From Magnetococcales bacterium (GTDB lineage Bacteria > Pseudomonadota > Magnetococcia > Magnetococcales > UBA8363), in NCBI GenBank assembly GCA_015660855.1, contig JACSDG010000041.1, positions 1-32,884 of the forward strand: a stretch of DNA of 32,884 bases. The letters run 5' to 3'. This document shows positions 1 through 8,353 of the stretch, in pieces. The notes beneath the pieces are model-generated. The model made no database searches. It was given only the letters and a program-made list of their open reading frames with translations, and was not told where the DNA came from. The position numbers were made by a program, and so were the translations under genes. Numbering within the stretch: position 1 is the stretch's first letter; every line of letters begins with the position of its first letter.

Positions 1-128
1 GGACGAACGGACAATTCCCCGGATTGACACCTTTCAGTCAATTTGAATATTGGAACCTCTCGGACACACCCCCCGGACCCCCACAATAATTTCAACCTTT
101 AAAAAAAAGGGGGAACCGAAGGGTTACG

Positions 129-851
129 TCATGGCAGCCAGTTGGATACCAGTGCCAAAAGCTTAACAGTATTGGGAGGAATCCACATGAGAATATCATC
201 TCCCGCCTGAAAAAATGTCCTTGGATCCACATTGTCGGTATTATCGCCGTCGTTTATAATATTTTCTCTTTCACGCATTGTCGCATTTGTGAAACCTATT
301 TTTGTTCTCGCCTCCAGGCTCATCACATAAGCACCAAGACCTTTGGGTCCACTGGAAACCACTACCACTGGGACATCACTAACCAGGACATCGCCATTCT
401 CGGTAAAAATCGTCATGTCGCCATTGCTGTTAAAAGTATAGCCTCCATTGACAGTAAAGGCACTGGAAACACGATAGGAATAGAAATGGCCCCACTGATC
501 CATGGGTTTGATTCCAAGACTCTGCCATGGCAACAACCCCAATTGATTATTATCGAGAGAATTGACACACACCCCCGTAGCACTGTCTCTGTTTTCCCTG
601 CCATCCGCCGCCACCCCGATAAACCAGTCCGGGCATGGCAAATGGCCTGTGGCCGTAACGAAACCCAGGAGGGCGTCATCGATCTCCCGCAGTGCTTGCT
701 GCGTCTTTTCCACCCGGGTTTTGCTTGCCTGGGATCGAATAGCCGAGATGGCACCGAGCATCACCGTCCCCGCGACCACCAAAAGTATGGCCATCTCGAT
801 CAGAGAAAAACCACCACGGCCTGAAGTCTGCGAATTGTAAAATCTGATCAT
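129..851 (-). CDS. Prepilin-type N-terminal cleavage/methylation protein (pseudopilin)
   Basis: The protein has a classical type IV prepilin leader. A short basic leader ends in Gly-Gly (about residue 14) and is followed by FSLIE, with the conserved Glu at +5 of the mature protein, then a hydrophobic helix of about 20 residues (MAILLVVAGTVMLGAI). The remaining ~200 residues form a globular periplasmic part with the LPCPD motif common in minor pseudopilins. This implies processing by a prepilin peptidase and assembly into a type II secretion or type IV pilus-like fibre. No partner genes lie nearby, so the system it serves is unknown. I chose the ATG at 851 because it gives a normal-length leader. 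An in-frame ATG at 947 would start inside a hairpin repeat and add 32 unlikely residues. The family is clear, the exact role is not. Confidence 0.82.
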   Translation of the reverse strand: MIRFYNSQTSGRGGFSLIEMAILLVVAGTVMLGAISAIRSQASKTRVEKTQQALREIDDALLGFVTATGHLPCPDWFIGVAADGRENRDSATGVCVNSLDNNQLGLLPWQSLGIKPMDQWGHFYSYRVSSAFTVNGGYTFNSNGDMTIFTENGDVLVSDVPVVVVSSGPKGLGAYVMSLEARTKIGFTNATMRERENIINDGDNTDNVDPRTFFQAGDDILMWIPPNTVKLLALVSNWLP

Positions 852-1197
852 GGGCCAATATTCGCGAAAACACACACATTCGCCAGAGAAATCGATTCCC
901 CCCGGATCACAACCGTAACCGTTCACCCCCCCTTTGACAAACGTCATCCCCGCGAAAGCGGAGACCCAGGGAAGTCCCGCAAATCCTAGATTCCCGCTTT
1001 CGCGGGAATGACGGGGTCTAAATGGTTACATCACAACCACCTTTTTTTCCTGAATACCAATGGCAGACTTCTGTTTCTCCGGTACACAAACCAAACCGCG
1101 CCCATCTTGCGAATACAAAATTATTTGTTCGGGGCCTCGCCCCTGGACCCACAATCATTTGGAACGGCATATCCTCAAGATGGTAGCGATTTAATCA
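852..1197. other. Intergenic region with repeats, no gene seen
   Basis: This stretch between two leftward genes holds the inverted hairpin repeat at 943-1012 and a GGGGCCTCGCCCC-type hairpin near 1131-1144 followed by GGACCCACAAT. A related string (GGACCCCCACAATAATTT) occurs near 75-92. Short open frames here lack ribosome sites and codon structure, so I do not call a gene. Confidence 0.5.
943..1012. repeat. Inverted pair of GAAA-loop hairpins (dRS3/REP-like)
   Basis: Two 23-bp arms (943-965 and 990-1012) are inverted copies of each other with 19 of 23 positions matching. The right arm contains a perfect internal hairpin, CCCGC-TTTC-GCGGG, flanked by ATT/AAT. The left arm has the same core with changes at the ends. 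The ATTCCC...GGGAAT layout resembles the short dispersed hairpin repeats of many proteobacteria (for example dRS3-type). It lies just upstream of the pseudopilin gene. Confidence 0.7.
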
Positions 1198-1959
1198 CTA
1201 ATCGTGCGCACTTTTTGGTTTGCGGACTTCGCGGATGCGCCAAGCCATAGCCTCCCTTTCGTCGAAAGGTTTTTTATGGCGCCGGATATAATCAAGGTAG
1301 GTACCTTCCTCAGGATTGTCGTCCAGGGTGTCATAATTGAATTCCAAAGATTTGGCCTTAACAAACAAATCGTTCAGTCGCGGCAGCCAGTTGACCATGT
1401 GCAAATATTGAAAATCGTCGGATATTTTCGGGTCCCTCAAGCTGTATTGTTTATGCTTTAACACCTTGATGATTTCACCCCGGGTATAGTCAACCTTATC
1501 GACATATTTCAGGATCCCATAATAAAGCGATCCCACCGCCAGAACGAAAACAAAGACTTCAGCAATCAAAAGCTTGTCAACCCTGCGGACAGCTTGACGT
1601 CTTCTTTTGGATGCCTCGACCCACTCCTTATGCTCCCGTTCCTTGTAGCCTTTTTCATAGAGTACCCGTTCCGGATGGTTTTTCGGCAATTTTTTGATAC
1701 GGTCCGGGAGACCTGCTTTTTTTTCTTCGATAACCACAGGGGCCAACCCCAAGGTAATTTTTTCTTCCGGCTTTTTCTTGGATTTTCCTTTGGCCCCTTC
1801 CTCTTCGCGCAATTGGCGAATTTTTTCAGATTCCTCACGCACATGAGCCTTCTCTTCCTGGCGGCGTTTTTCTTCGAGTTCCCGCATTTGCTCGAAGGAA
1901 AGCTCCACCAAGGAGGCGTCTTCTGCCGGTGCAGTTCCTGAAGAAGATTTTTTGGCCAT
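1198..1959 (-). CDS. Hypothetical one-helix membrane protein with a charged N-terminal coiled coil
   Basis: This 253-residue protein is not recognised. From about residue 15 to 75 it is very rich in Glu, Lys and Arg, with heptad-like spacing that suggests a coiled coil. A basic linker follows, then a single hydrophobic segment near residues 130-150 (LLIAEVFVFVLAVGSLYYGI). A soluble C-terminal part of ~100 residues is rich in aromatic and charged residues. There is no signal peptide, so an N-in topology with an anchored periplasmic C-terminus is likely. The start at 1959 is supported by GGAG about 10 bases upstream. A start at 2010 would add 17 residues without a ribosome site. It may be a scaffold or envelope-linked protein, but no function can be assigned. 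Confidence 0.72.
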   Translation of the reverse strand: MAKKSSSGTAPAEDASLVELSFEQMRELEEKRRQEEKAHVREESEKIRQLREEEGAKGKSKKKPEEKITLGLAPVVIEEKKAGLPDRIKKLPKNHPERVLYEKGYKEREHKEWVEASKRRRQAVRRVDKLLIAEVFVFVLAVGSLYYGILKYVDKVDYTRGEIIKVLKHKQYSLRDPKISDDFQYLHMVNWLPRLNDLFVKAKSLEFNYDTLDDNPEEGTYLDYIRRHKKPFDEREAMAWRIREVRKPKSAHD

Positions 1960-2417
1960 GGTCAGAGCACTCCAACATAAAAACCCGCAACAAACCAACC
2001 CGGTCCCCAATCAACCGGTGTGGTAAGAATCGCCTGGACAAACTTGTTTGAAAGGCGGCATGCGTCCAGATTTTTTCTATCCGCATCCCGATTCTTATAA
2101 CTAAGAAATAAATAAAAAAGTTAAAATAAATTGATTAACCCGACTTAGTGCTCTCCTCCAGAAAAAATCATTCAGAACATAATTTACTTCCTTGACACCC
2201 ATGTTACGCACTTTGCCTATGCTTTTCAAGCACAAAGACAGATCCAGGCACCATTTTCAATATTTTTCTGCCATATTTTAAAATGAACGTTTGTATATAA
2301 ACTGAAATTCTCAGAGTTCTGTCCCAAACCCCGCCGGGGAGATGATCTCCCCCTTGACCATTAACCAGTGCATTTCTTTTGCCAAACACTATTTCTCCGA
2401 TACGTCCGAGAAATAGT
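1960..2417. other. AT-rich intergenic region with hairpins, no gene seen
   Basis: Positions 2100-2200 are strongly AT-rich and probably carry the promoter of the leftward membrane-protein gene. A perfect hairpin, GGGGAGA-TGA-TCTCCCC, lies at 2336-2352, and a second hairpin directly follows the cstA stop. No open frame here has a ribosome site and sensible codon use. Confidence 0.5.
2391..2414 (-). terminator. Hairpin just downstream of cstA
   Basis: The arms ATTTCTCCGA and TCCGAGAAAT pair with one mismatch around a TACG loop, 3 bases beyond the cstA stop codon. No long T tract follows on the minus strand (AGTGTTT), so it may be an mRNA 3'-end stabiliser or a weak terminator. Confidence 0.4.
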
Positions 2418-4502
2418 TCAGCAGCAACGCAGGACAGGGCTGTCTTCTTGTGAGGGGGGAAGGTCTTCGGTGGCTGTAACGTGGCTGTTGCGCAAGGCAA
2501 GGTGGCAGGAGCGGATCCCAAAAATCAGCATGATGACCACAACCCCCATGAAAAACGCTGCCAGCAGGGCGTCCAAACGATCATTGGCAACGATCTGGGC
2601 CACCTGGTCGAGAGTTTTGGCGGGTGCCAGTATTTGGCCCTTATTCAGGGCATCCTGATATTTTTCAGCATGGGCCAGGAACCCGATCCTGGCATTGGCG
2701 TCGAACACTTTTTGGTAACCAGCCGTCATGGTGGAAACGACCAGCCACAGGGCGGGAATCAGGGGAACCCATGCCAGTTTTTCCCGTTTGAGCTTGAACA
2801 GCACCACCGTTGCCAGAATCAAGGCGCAAGCCGCCAGCATTTGGTTGGAAATGCCAAACAACGGCCACAGGCTGTTGATGCCGCCAAAAGGATCGACTAC
2901 CCCCTGGTACAAGATATAGCCCCAGGCACTGACGACAAAGAAGGTTGCCAGAATGTTGGCAGCCAGTGAGGAGGTACGGGACAAAGGTTTGAATACCACA
3001 CCAAGCATGTCCTGAACCATGAAACGACAGGCACGAGTGCCGGTATCCACAGCGGTAAGAATGAACAGTGCCTCAAACAGTATGGCGAAATGATACCAAA
3101 ACCCCATCCAGGCGGTACCACCAAATACCGACAGAAGATAGGCCATGCCCACAGCCAGGGTTGGTGCTCCCCCGGTGCGGGACAGAAGACTTTTTTCACC
3201 GACATCCTGGGTCAACTGGGTCAGCATGTCGGGGGTAATATAAAACCCCCAATGATTGATGACGGTCACGGCGGTATCGATGGTACCGCCGAGGACGGCG
3301 GCAGGGGCGTTCATGGCGAAATAGATGCCGGGTTCAAGTATAGAGGCGGCACACAACGCCATGATGGCCACGAAGGATTCCATCAGCATGCCGCCATAAC
3401 CGATGAAGCGGGCATCGTTTTCGTTGGCAATCATTTTGGGGGTGGTACCGGAAGCAATCAGGGAGTGGAAGCCAGAGCAAGCCCCACAGGCGATGGTGAT
3501 GAACAAAAAAGGAAACAGGTCACCGCTCCAGACAGGCCCGGTTCCATCGATGAACGGGGTGATGGCAGGCATTTTGAGGAGGGGGGCTGCCAAAAGGACG
3601 CAAACAGCCAACAAGACGATGGTGCCAATTTTCAGGAAGGTGGACAGATAATCACGCGGGCACAGCATCAACCAAACAGGCAATATGGAGGCCAGAGCAC
3701 CATAGGCGATCAGTCCCGCCGCAACCTGCACCCCGGTGAGGGTGAACAGGGGACCCCAAACCGGGTGGATGGCGACTTGGCCACCGCCGAGGATGGCCAG
3801 AACGAGAAGTATGGCCCCGATGACGGAGACTTCGGCGATACGGCCAGGGCGAAGCTTTTTCATGTAGACGCCCATGAAAACGGCAATCGGGATGGTCATG
3901 ACGACAGTAAAGACGGACCATGGACTTTCGGCCATGGCTTTGACGACGATCAGGCTGAGGACGGCTAAAAGTATGGTCATGATCCCGAATATGCCGATCA
4001 TGGCCACACCACCCGGTATGGGACCCATTTCGGAACGAATAATTTCCCCCAACGAACGGCCACCACGACGCATAGAAATGGAAAGAATCATGAAATCCTG
4101 CACCGCCCCCGCCAGGACGACGCCGATGAGTATCCACAACATCCCTGGAAAGTAGCCCATTTGGGCCGCCAAGACCGGTCCGATCAACGGACCGGCTCCG
4201 GCAATGGCCGCAAAATGATGGCCATAAAGCACGATGCGATTGGTGGGGACAAAATCTTTGTTGTCGTTGTACCTGACCGCCGGGGTTGGACGGTTGGAAT
4301 CGAGAGAAATGACGGTTCTGGCGATGAACAAGCTGTAGTAGCGATAGCTAAGGGTATAAACACACAGTGCAGCGATAACCATCCACGAGGCACTGACGGT
4401 TTCACCGTGCGCGACGGTTATCATGCCGAAGGAAAACGCTCCGACAATGGCAACCAGAGTGAAGCCAAGTTTTGGTAGAATCGGGTTGGGTTGCCGTGCC
4501 AT
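2418..4502 (-). CDS. cstA: Carbon starvation protein CstA, peptide/pyruvate transporter
   Basis: This polytopic inner-membrane protein of 694 residues matches CstA (about 700 aa). It carries the family sequence YGHHFAAIAGAGPLIGPVLA near residue 95 and PGG-rich loops. Around residue 345 is ACGACSGFHSLIASGTTPK, followed by a series of hydrophobic helices along the whole length. CstA-family proteins import peptides or pyruvate during carbon limitation. The gene stands alone on the minus strand, with hairpins on both sides, so it is probably monocistronic. I prefer the ATG at 4502, with GAG eight bases upstream. A GTG at 4511 would add three residues. The short Cys-containing tail after the last helix varies among homologues. 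The family is certain, the substrate is inferred. Confidence 0.95.
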   Translation of the reverse strand: MARQPNPILPKLGFTLVAIVGAFSFGMITVAHGETVSASWMVIAALCVYTLSYRYYSLFIARTVISLDSNRPTPAVRYNDNKDFVPTNRIVLYGHHFAAIAGAGPLIGPVLAAQMGYFPGMLWILIGVVLAGAVQDFMILSISMRRGGRSLGEIIRSEMGPIPGGVAMIGIFGIMTILLAVLSLIVVKAMAESPWSVFTVVMTIPIAVFMGVYMKKLRPGRIAEVSVIGAILLVLAILGGGQVAIHPVWGPLFTLTGVQVAAGLIAYGALASILPVWLMLCPRDYLSTFLKIGTIVLLAVCVLLAAPLLKMPAITPFIDGTGPVWSGDLFPFLFITIACGACSGFHSLIASGTTPKMIANENDARFIGYGGMLMESFVAIMALCAASILEPGIYFAMNAPAAVLGGTIDTAVTVINHWGFYITPDMLTQLTQDVGEKSLLSRTGGAPTLAVGMAYLLSVFGGTAWMGFWYHFAILFEALFILTAVDTGTRACRFMVQDMLGVVFKPLSRTSSLAANILATFFVVSAWGYILYQGVVDPFGGINSLWPLFGISNQMLAACALILATVVLFKLKREKLAWVPLIPALWLVVSTMTAGYQKVFDANARIGFLAHAEKYQDALNKGQILAPAKTLDQVAQIVANDRLDALLAAFFMGVVVIMLIFGIRSCHLALRNSHVTATEDLPPSQEDSPVLRCC

Positions 4503-4565
4503 GGTGTTCACTCATAAGAAAAAACATTTAGAAAAACGCACCGGGATAAGGGGCGCACGAAAAAA

Positions 4566-4629
4566 CAAAATCCTGGGGGAAATCCCACAGACCCCTTTTT
4601 TCTTTTAATAATTTTATTTAATGTCAACA
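4566..4629. repeat. Single-arm copy of dispersed hairpin repeat, likely bidirectional terminator
   Basis: 59 of 64 bases match the right arm of the inverted-repeat element at 32544-32607, in the same orientation. A hairpin, CTGGGGG-AAAT-CCCACAG with one mismatch, is followed on the plus strand by ACCCCTTTTTTCTTTT. On the minus strand it is followed by a T-rich run. It ends five bases before the ccoQ stop codon, so on the minus strand it could end the ccoGHQ transcript. Confidence 0.75.
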
Positions 4630-4633
4630 CGCA

Positions 4634-4783
4634 TTAATCTTCATCCAAAATTTTTTCCCCTTCCTTTTCAAAACGTTGTCGATTTCCAGGCCAAAAAGCC
4701 CAGATGACAATAGCCAGGAACAATAAAAAGAACAATATTAACGAAAATTCCTTCGACAGCAGCACCATTTTTTCAAAATCCAT
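4634..4783 (-). CDS. ccoQ: cbb3-type cytochrome c oxidase subunit CcoQ (FixQ)
   Basis: This 49-residue protein has the CcoQ layout. A short N-terminus is followed by KEFSLILFFLLFLAIVIWAF, one membrane helix, and then a basic patch (RQRFEKEGE) and an acidic end, LDED. CcoQ stabilises the interaction of CcoP with the CcoNO core. The ATG at 4783 follows AGGGAGA with good spacing and lies 4 bases after the ccoH stop, so it is co-transcribed and probably coupled with ccoH. The location is unusual, because ccoQ normally sits between ccoO and ccoP. Here it is the last gene of the oppositely transcribed ccoG-ccoH operon. It is shorter than most gene-calling cut-offs and is easily missed inside a longer frame reaching 4999. 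Confidence 0.85.
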   Translation of the reverse strand: MDFEKMVLLSKEFSLILFFLLFLAIVIWAFWPGNRQRFEKEGEKILDED

Positions 4784-4787
4784 TGGT

Positions 4788-5312
4788 TCATTCTCCCTTG
4801 GATTCCATCGCCACTTCCACTGGCTGGTTGTAAAATAACAGCCCCACAGTTCCCCGCAACTCAAGCCGCAACTCCCAATGTCCCGGAAGGGGTGGGGTGA
4901 TCCGGGTTTCATAGTGACCTGGCTCTTGTTCCAGCATGACAAACGGCTGGTCCATTCCCGCCTGCACGCTCCGATACAGAACCCCCTGAACCTGAACACC
5001 GGTCAACGGAGCACCCAACCGATCTTTTAAAACCAGGCGCACCTTTCCCGATTCACCACTGACCAGGCCAGGATCGAGCAGCCAAGCCGACACCCCCGAT
5101 TCATTCTGCCCCTTACGCTGGGCCAGTATCGTGTTGAAGGCCAGTCCTTGTTCATAGTGGTGGGGGGTGGTCACCCCGGAAAAGGTTGTCAGTGCCCGGT
5201 AAATCATAAAACCATTGGCTCCCAACAGGAACACAAAAAAAAGCAGGAGGGCGACGATCCAAGGATTGAGGCGGCGACGGTCTTCGACCCTGTCGTGGTT
5301 TTTGTCGTCCAT
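4788..5312 (-). CDS. ccoH: Cytochrome oxidase assembly protein CcoH (FixH)
   Basis: This 174-residue protein has a basic cytoplasmic N-terminus (about residues 1-17), one membrane helix (IVALLLFFVFLLGANGFMIY) and a periplasmic beta-rich domain. The domain includes the FixH-type stretch HYEQGLAFN and an LPGHWELRLEL motif. FixH/CcoH is a late assembly factor that stays with the cbb3 oxidase and helps insert the subunits. Its ATG overlaps the ccoG stop as TAATG, a sign of coupled translation, and ccoQ follows after 4 bases. Length and layout are normal for the family. Confidence 0.9.
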   Translation of the reverse strand: MDDKNHDRVEDRRRLNPWIVALLLFFVFLLGANGFMIYRALTTFSGVTTPHHYEQGLAFNTILAQRKGQNESGVSAWLLDPGLVSGESGKVRLVLKDRLGAPLTGVQVQGVLYRSVQAGMDQPFVMLEQEPGHYETRITPPLPGHWELRLELRGTVGLLFYNQPVEVAMESKGE

Positions 5313-6724
5313 TACGGCCTCATAAAAACGCTTTGGTAAAAATTTTCACCTCCGTGGGAACCCGTGGCCACCAAGCGAAATTTAAATTCCTGAGATCCTG
5401 GCTGGATATGGTCTGGGGATTGTTTGACATACACAGTGTAGGGTGCCACATCTCCCGGGCCAAGAGACAACAGGGGTTGGCCCTTTTCATCCATTTCAGA
5501 CACGGCTCCAATCTTGACGGACGCCCCCGCGAGTCCCGACACTTCCACAGCATAGACCTGTTTGCTGGAAGTCATGTTCATGACGCGAATGGTAAAATTA
5601 TTTTGAATGCTCCCATCAGATAAAACAATAAAGATGGGTTGCCGATGGTGAACCACATTGAGTTCCACCAATGGCCTCTGGACAAAGTAAACCGCAATCG
5701 CTGCAAAAAAACCGGCCAGCAGAAAACCATAGGCCAATACCCGAAACCTGAACCAACGAGTCCGCTGCCCCCCCATCTCTCTGAGAGAAGTATAGCTGAT
5801 CAGCTTGACGGTGGGGTGTTTCAGCTTGTCCATGACGATTCTACAGGCGTCGATGCAAGCACCGCAGGTGATGCATTCGTATTGTTGACCGACGCGAATA
5901 TCGATTCCCGTAGGGCAGACGACGACACATTCCCCGCAATCGATGCAGTGGCCTATCGGTTCGTTGGAATTCAAGCGTTTCCGCCGATTGGCCTGGCGCG
6001 GTTCTCCCCGTTCGGGATGATAGGCCACAATGATGGTGTCATCATCGAACATCGCCCCCTGGAAACGGGAATAGGGACACATGTAGATGCAAACCTGCTC
6101 CCGGGCAAACCCCGCCATCGCATAGGTTGACACGGTTAGAAACAACAGTGTCATCCAGGCGGCAAAAGGGGCATCGCCGACGAAAAAACCCCGCAACAGG
6201 GTGGGGGTATCGGCAAAGTAGAAGACAAACACCGCTGCCGTGATCACACTGATGATCAACCAGGACAGATGTTTACCCACTTTGCGCACCACCTTTTCCG
6301 TGGTCCAGGGGGATTGGTCCAACTTGATGCGACGCTTGTGGTTGCCCTCGAACCAGCGTTCCGCCGAAAGAAACAAATCGGTCCATACGGTTTGAAAACA
6401 CATGTAGCCGCAAAACACCCGCCCCGCCAGGGCGGTGATAAAAAACAGCCCCAGGGTCGCCGCGATCAGGAGCAAGGCCAGCATGAAAATATCCTGCGGC
6501 CAGACAACAAGATCGAAAAGATAGAATTTTCGTTCAGGAAGGTCGAACAAAACAGCCTGATCCGGCAGGTCTCCCGGCCTTTCCCATCTTAAAAATGGTA
6601 GAATGACATACAATCCCAGCAGAATCGACGTGGAGGCCCACCTTAAATTCCGGAAAAACCCTCTATGGTGCTTGGGATAGAGTTTTTTCCAGTTAGAATA
6701 AAGAGATTCCGATGTTTCTGCCAT
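5312..6724 (-). CDS. ccoG: CcoG (FixG/RdxA) membrane ferredoxin-type copper reductase for cbb3 assembly
   Basis: 470 residues with several membrane helices (about 30-50, 78-100, 153-172, 187-207, 335-352). Two Cys-pair motifs sit near the membrane, CGYMC (105-109) and CIYMC (212-216). Two [4Fe-4S] ferredoxin motifs follow, with Cys at 260/263/266/270 and 284/287/290/294. The C-terminal third is an immunoglobulin-like periplasmic domain. CcoG is known to reduce Cu(II) to Cu(I) to supply the copper site of CcoN. It heads the leftward ccoGHQ operon, and a 161-bp region separates it from the divergent ccoN. AAGGA precedes the ATG at 6724. All expected residues are present. Confidence 0.96.
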   Translation of the reverse strand: MAETSESLYSNWKKLYPKHHRGFFRNLRWASTSILLGLYVILPFLRWERPGDLPDQAVLFDLPERKFYLFDLVVWPQDIFMLALLLIAATLGLFFITALAGRVFCGYMCFQTVWTDLFLSAERWFEGNHKRRIKLDQSPWTTEKVVRKVGKHLSWLIISVITAAVFVFYFADTPTLLRGFFVGDAPFAAWMTLLFLTVSTYAMAGFAREQVCIYMCPYSRFQGAMFDDDTIIVAYHPERGEPRQANRRKRLNSNEPIGHCIDCGECVVVCPTGIDIRVGQQYECITCGACIDACRIVMDKLKHPTVKLISYTSLREMGGQRTRWFRFRVLAYGFLLAGFFAAIAVYFVQRPLVELNVVHHRQPIFIVLSDGSIQNNFTIRVMNMTSSKQVYAVEVSGLAGASVKIGAVSEMDEKGQPLLSLGPGDVAPYTVYVKQSPDHIQPGSQEFKFRLVATGSHGGENFYQSVFMRP

Positions 6725-6885
6725 TGTTGCATTTCCTTTTCCCGGCAGTTTTTCACATTTTTTCTTGATCCAGGGGAAATTATATATTTAAATATAGTCC
6801 GCGACAAACTGGAATCTGCCCTTCATCAGATCATAATTTTTGATGGCGGGCGTTCCGATGATCCATGCCAGCTTAAGGAGGTACA
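6725..6885. promoter_or_regulatory. Divergent ccoG/ccoN control region with 14-bp palindrome
   Basis: This region must contain the promoters for both oxidase operons. A perfect palindrome, TATATTTAAATATA, lies at 6783-6796. An FNR/FixK-type half site, TTGAT, is at 6765-6769, but the matching ATCAA is absent at the right spacing, so I do not call a full anaerobox. An ideal ribosome site, AAGGAGG, stands 5 bases before the ccoN ATG. Confidence 0.5.
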
Positions 6886-8301
6886 ATGATCGCGCAATCG
6901 GTGACCACGGAAACCTATGACTACGATGTGGTGAAAATGTTCACCATCATGGCTGTCATCTACGGAATCGTTGGGTTTATTCTAGGCGTATTCATCGCAT
7001 CGGAACTGGCCTTTCCCGATCTTAACGCCGGAATACCCTACATTTCTTTCGGTCGACTCCGACCCCTCCACACCTCGGCGGTTATTTTTGCCTTTGGCGG
7101 ATCGGTCCTGTTTGCCACCAGCTACTATATCGTCCAGCGAACCTCCAAGGCCCGCCTGTTTTCCGACTTTCTCAGCCGGTTCACCTTCTGGGGTTGGAAC
7201 CTGGTCATCGTGCTGGCCGTCATCACCTATCCCCTGGGGTTGACCCAAGGCAAAGAATATGCCGAGACCATCTGGCCCATCGATATTCTGATCACTGTGG
7301 TATGGGTGGCCTATTTTATCAACTTTGTCGGCACCCTGGCCAAACGTAAGGAAAAGCACATCTACGTCGCCAACTGGTTTTTCCTCGCCTTCATCATCAC
7401 TGTGGCCATGCTGCACATCGTCAACAATCTGGCCATCCCGGTTAACCTCACCGACTCCTACTCCATCTATCCCGGCGTGCAGGATGCCATGATCCAATGG
7501 TGGTACGGACACAATGCCGTGGGCTTTTTTCTGACCGCCGCCTTTCTGGGATTGATGTATTATTTTGTCCCCAAGCAAGCGGAACGGCCAGTCTACTCTT
7601 ACCGGCTCTCCATCGTCCATTTTTGGTCCCTGGTGTTCCTCTACATCTGGGCCGGTCCCCACCATCTGCACTACACCGCCCTGCCCGACTGGGCCGGCAC
7701 CCTGGGGGCCACTTTTTCCATTATGCTAATTCTCCCCTCCTGGGGGGGAATGATCAACGGCATCATGACCCTGAGCGGAGCCTGGCACAAACTGCGTACC
7801 GATCCCGTTCTGCGGTTTTTCATCATCTCCCTTTCGTTCTACGGCATGTCCACCCTTGAGGGACCGTTGATGGCCATCAAGGAGGTCAACGCACTATCCC
7901 ATTATACCGATTGGACCGTGGGACATGTCCATTCGGGAGCTTTGGGGTGGGTCGCCATGGTTTCCTTTGGTGCCCTCTATCACCTCGTTCCCAAACTTTG
8001 GGGCACCCCCATCTGGTCGGTCCGGTTGGTTAATGTCCACTTTTGGCTGGCCACCATCGGTATCGTCATATACATCGTTGCCATGTGGATTTCCGGTATC
8101 ATGCAGGGCTTGATGTGGCGTGCCTATGACCATTTCGGCAACCTGACCTATTCGTTTGCCGAAACCGTGGGGGCCATGCATCCCTACTACGCCATACGTG
8201 CCGTGGGCGGTTTGATCTTTTTGCTCGGGGCACTCCTGATGGCTTTCAATTTTGTCAAAACCATTGGCAACAAAGCCGCTCCGGCCTCCCGCGCCGCATG
8301 A
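6886..8301 (+). CDS. ccoN: cbb3-type cytochrome c oxidase subunit I CcoN
   Basis: This is the catalytic subunit of the high-affinity cbb3 oxidase. It is 471 residues long with about 12 hydrophobic helices and carries the low-spin haem b, high-spin haem b3 and CuB. A haem ligand His is at residue 62 in LRPLHTSAV. The CuB ligands are seen in WWYGHNAVG and [12 protein letters not shown], and the haem b/b3 His residues in [13 protein letters not shown]. Length matches the family. The start has a consensus ribosome site, AAGGAGGTACA. ccoO follows after 52 bases on the same strand. The gene looks intact and fully functional, in contrast to ccoP downstream. Confidence 0.97.
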   Translation: MIAQSVTTETYDYDVVKMFTIMAVIYGIVGFILGVFIASELAFPDLNAGIPYISFGRLRPLHTSAVIFAFGGSVLFATSYYIVQRTSKARLFSDFLSRFTFWGWNLVIVLAVITYPLGLTQGKEYAETIWPIDILITVVWVAYFINFVGTLAKRKEKHIYVANWFFLAFIITVAMLHIVNNLAIPVNLTDSYSIYPGVQDAMIQWWYGHNAVGFFLTAAFLGLMYYFVPKQAERPVYSYRLSIVHFWSLVFLYIWAGPHHLHYTALPDWAGTLGATFSIMLILPSWGGMINGIMTLSGAWHKLRTDPVLRFFIISLSFYGMSTLEGPLMAIKEVNALSHYTDWTVGHVHSGALGWVAMVSFGALYHLVPKLWGTPIWSVRLVNVHFWLATIGIVIYIVAMWISGIMQGLMWRAYDHFGNLTYSFAETVGAMHPYYAIRAVGGLIFLLGALLMAFNFVKTIGNKAAPASRAA

Positions 8302-8353
8302 AACGGGAAGGAAGATCGTTCCAGCGCTTTTTTAAGTTGGCAAGGAGAACAAC

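Noticed and set aside
1008-1250. 80-codon plus-strand frame
   Set aside because: It starts in a repeat, overlaps the end of a real leftward gene and has no ribosome site.
2204-2521. 105-codon minus-strand frame overlapping the cstA 3' end
   Set aside because: It overlaps cstA in another frame and lacks a ribosome site and family features.
6765-6778. FNR/FixK anaerobox in the ccoG-ccoN gap
   Set aside because: Only TTGAT is present; the second half (ATCAA) is missing at the required spacing.
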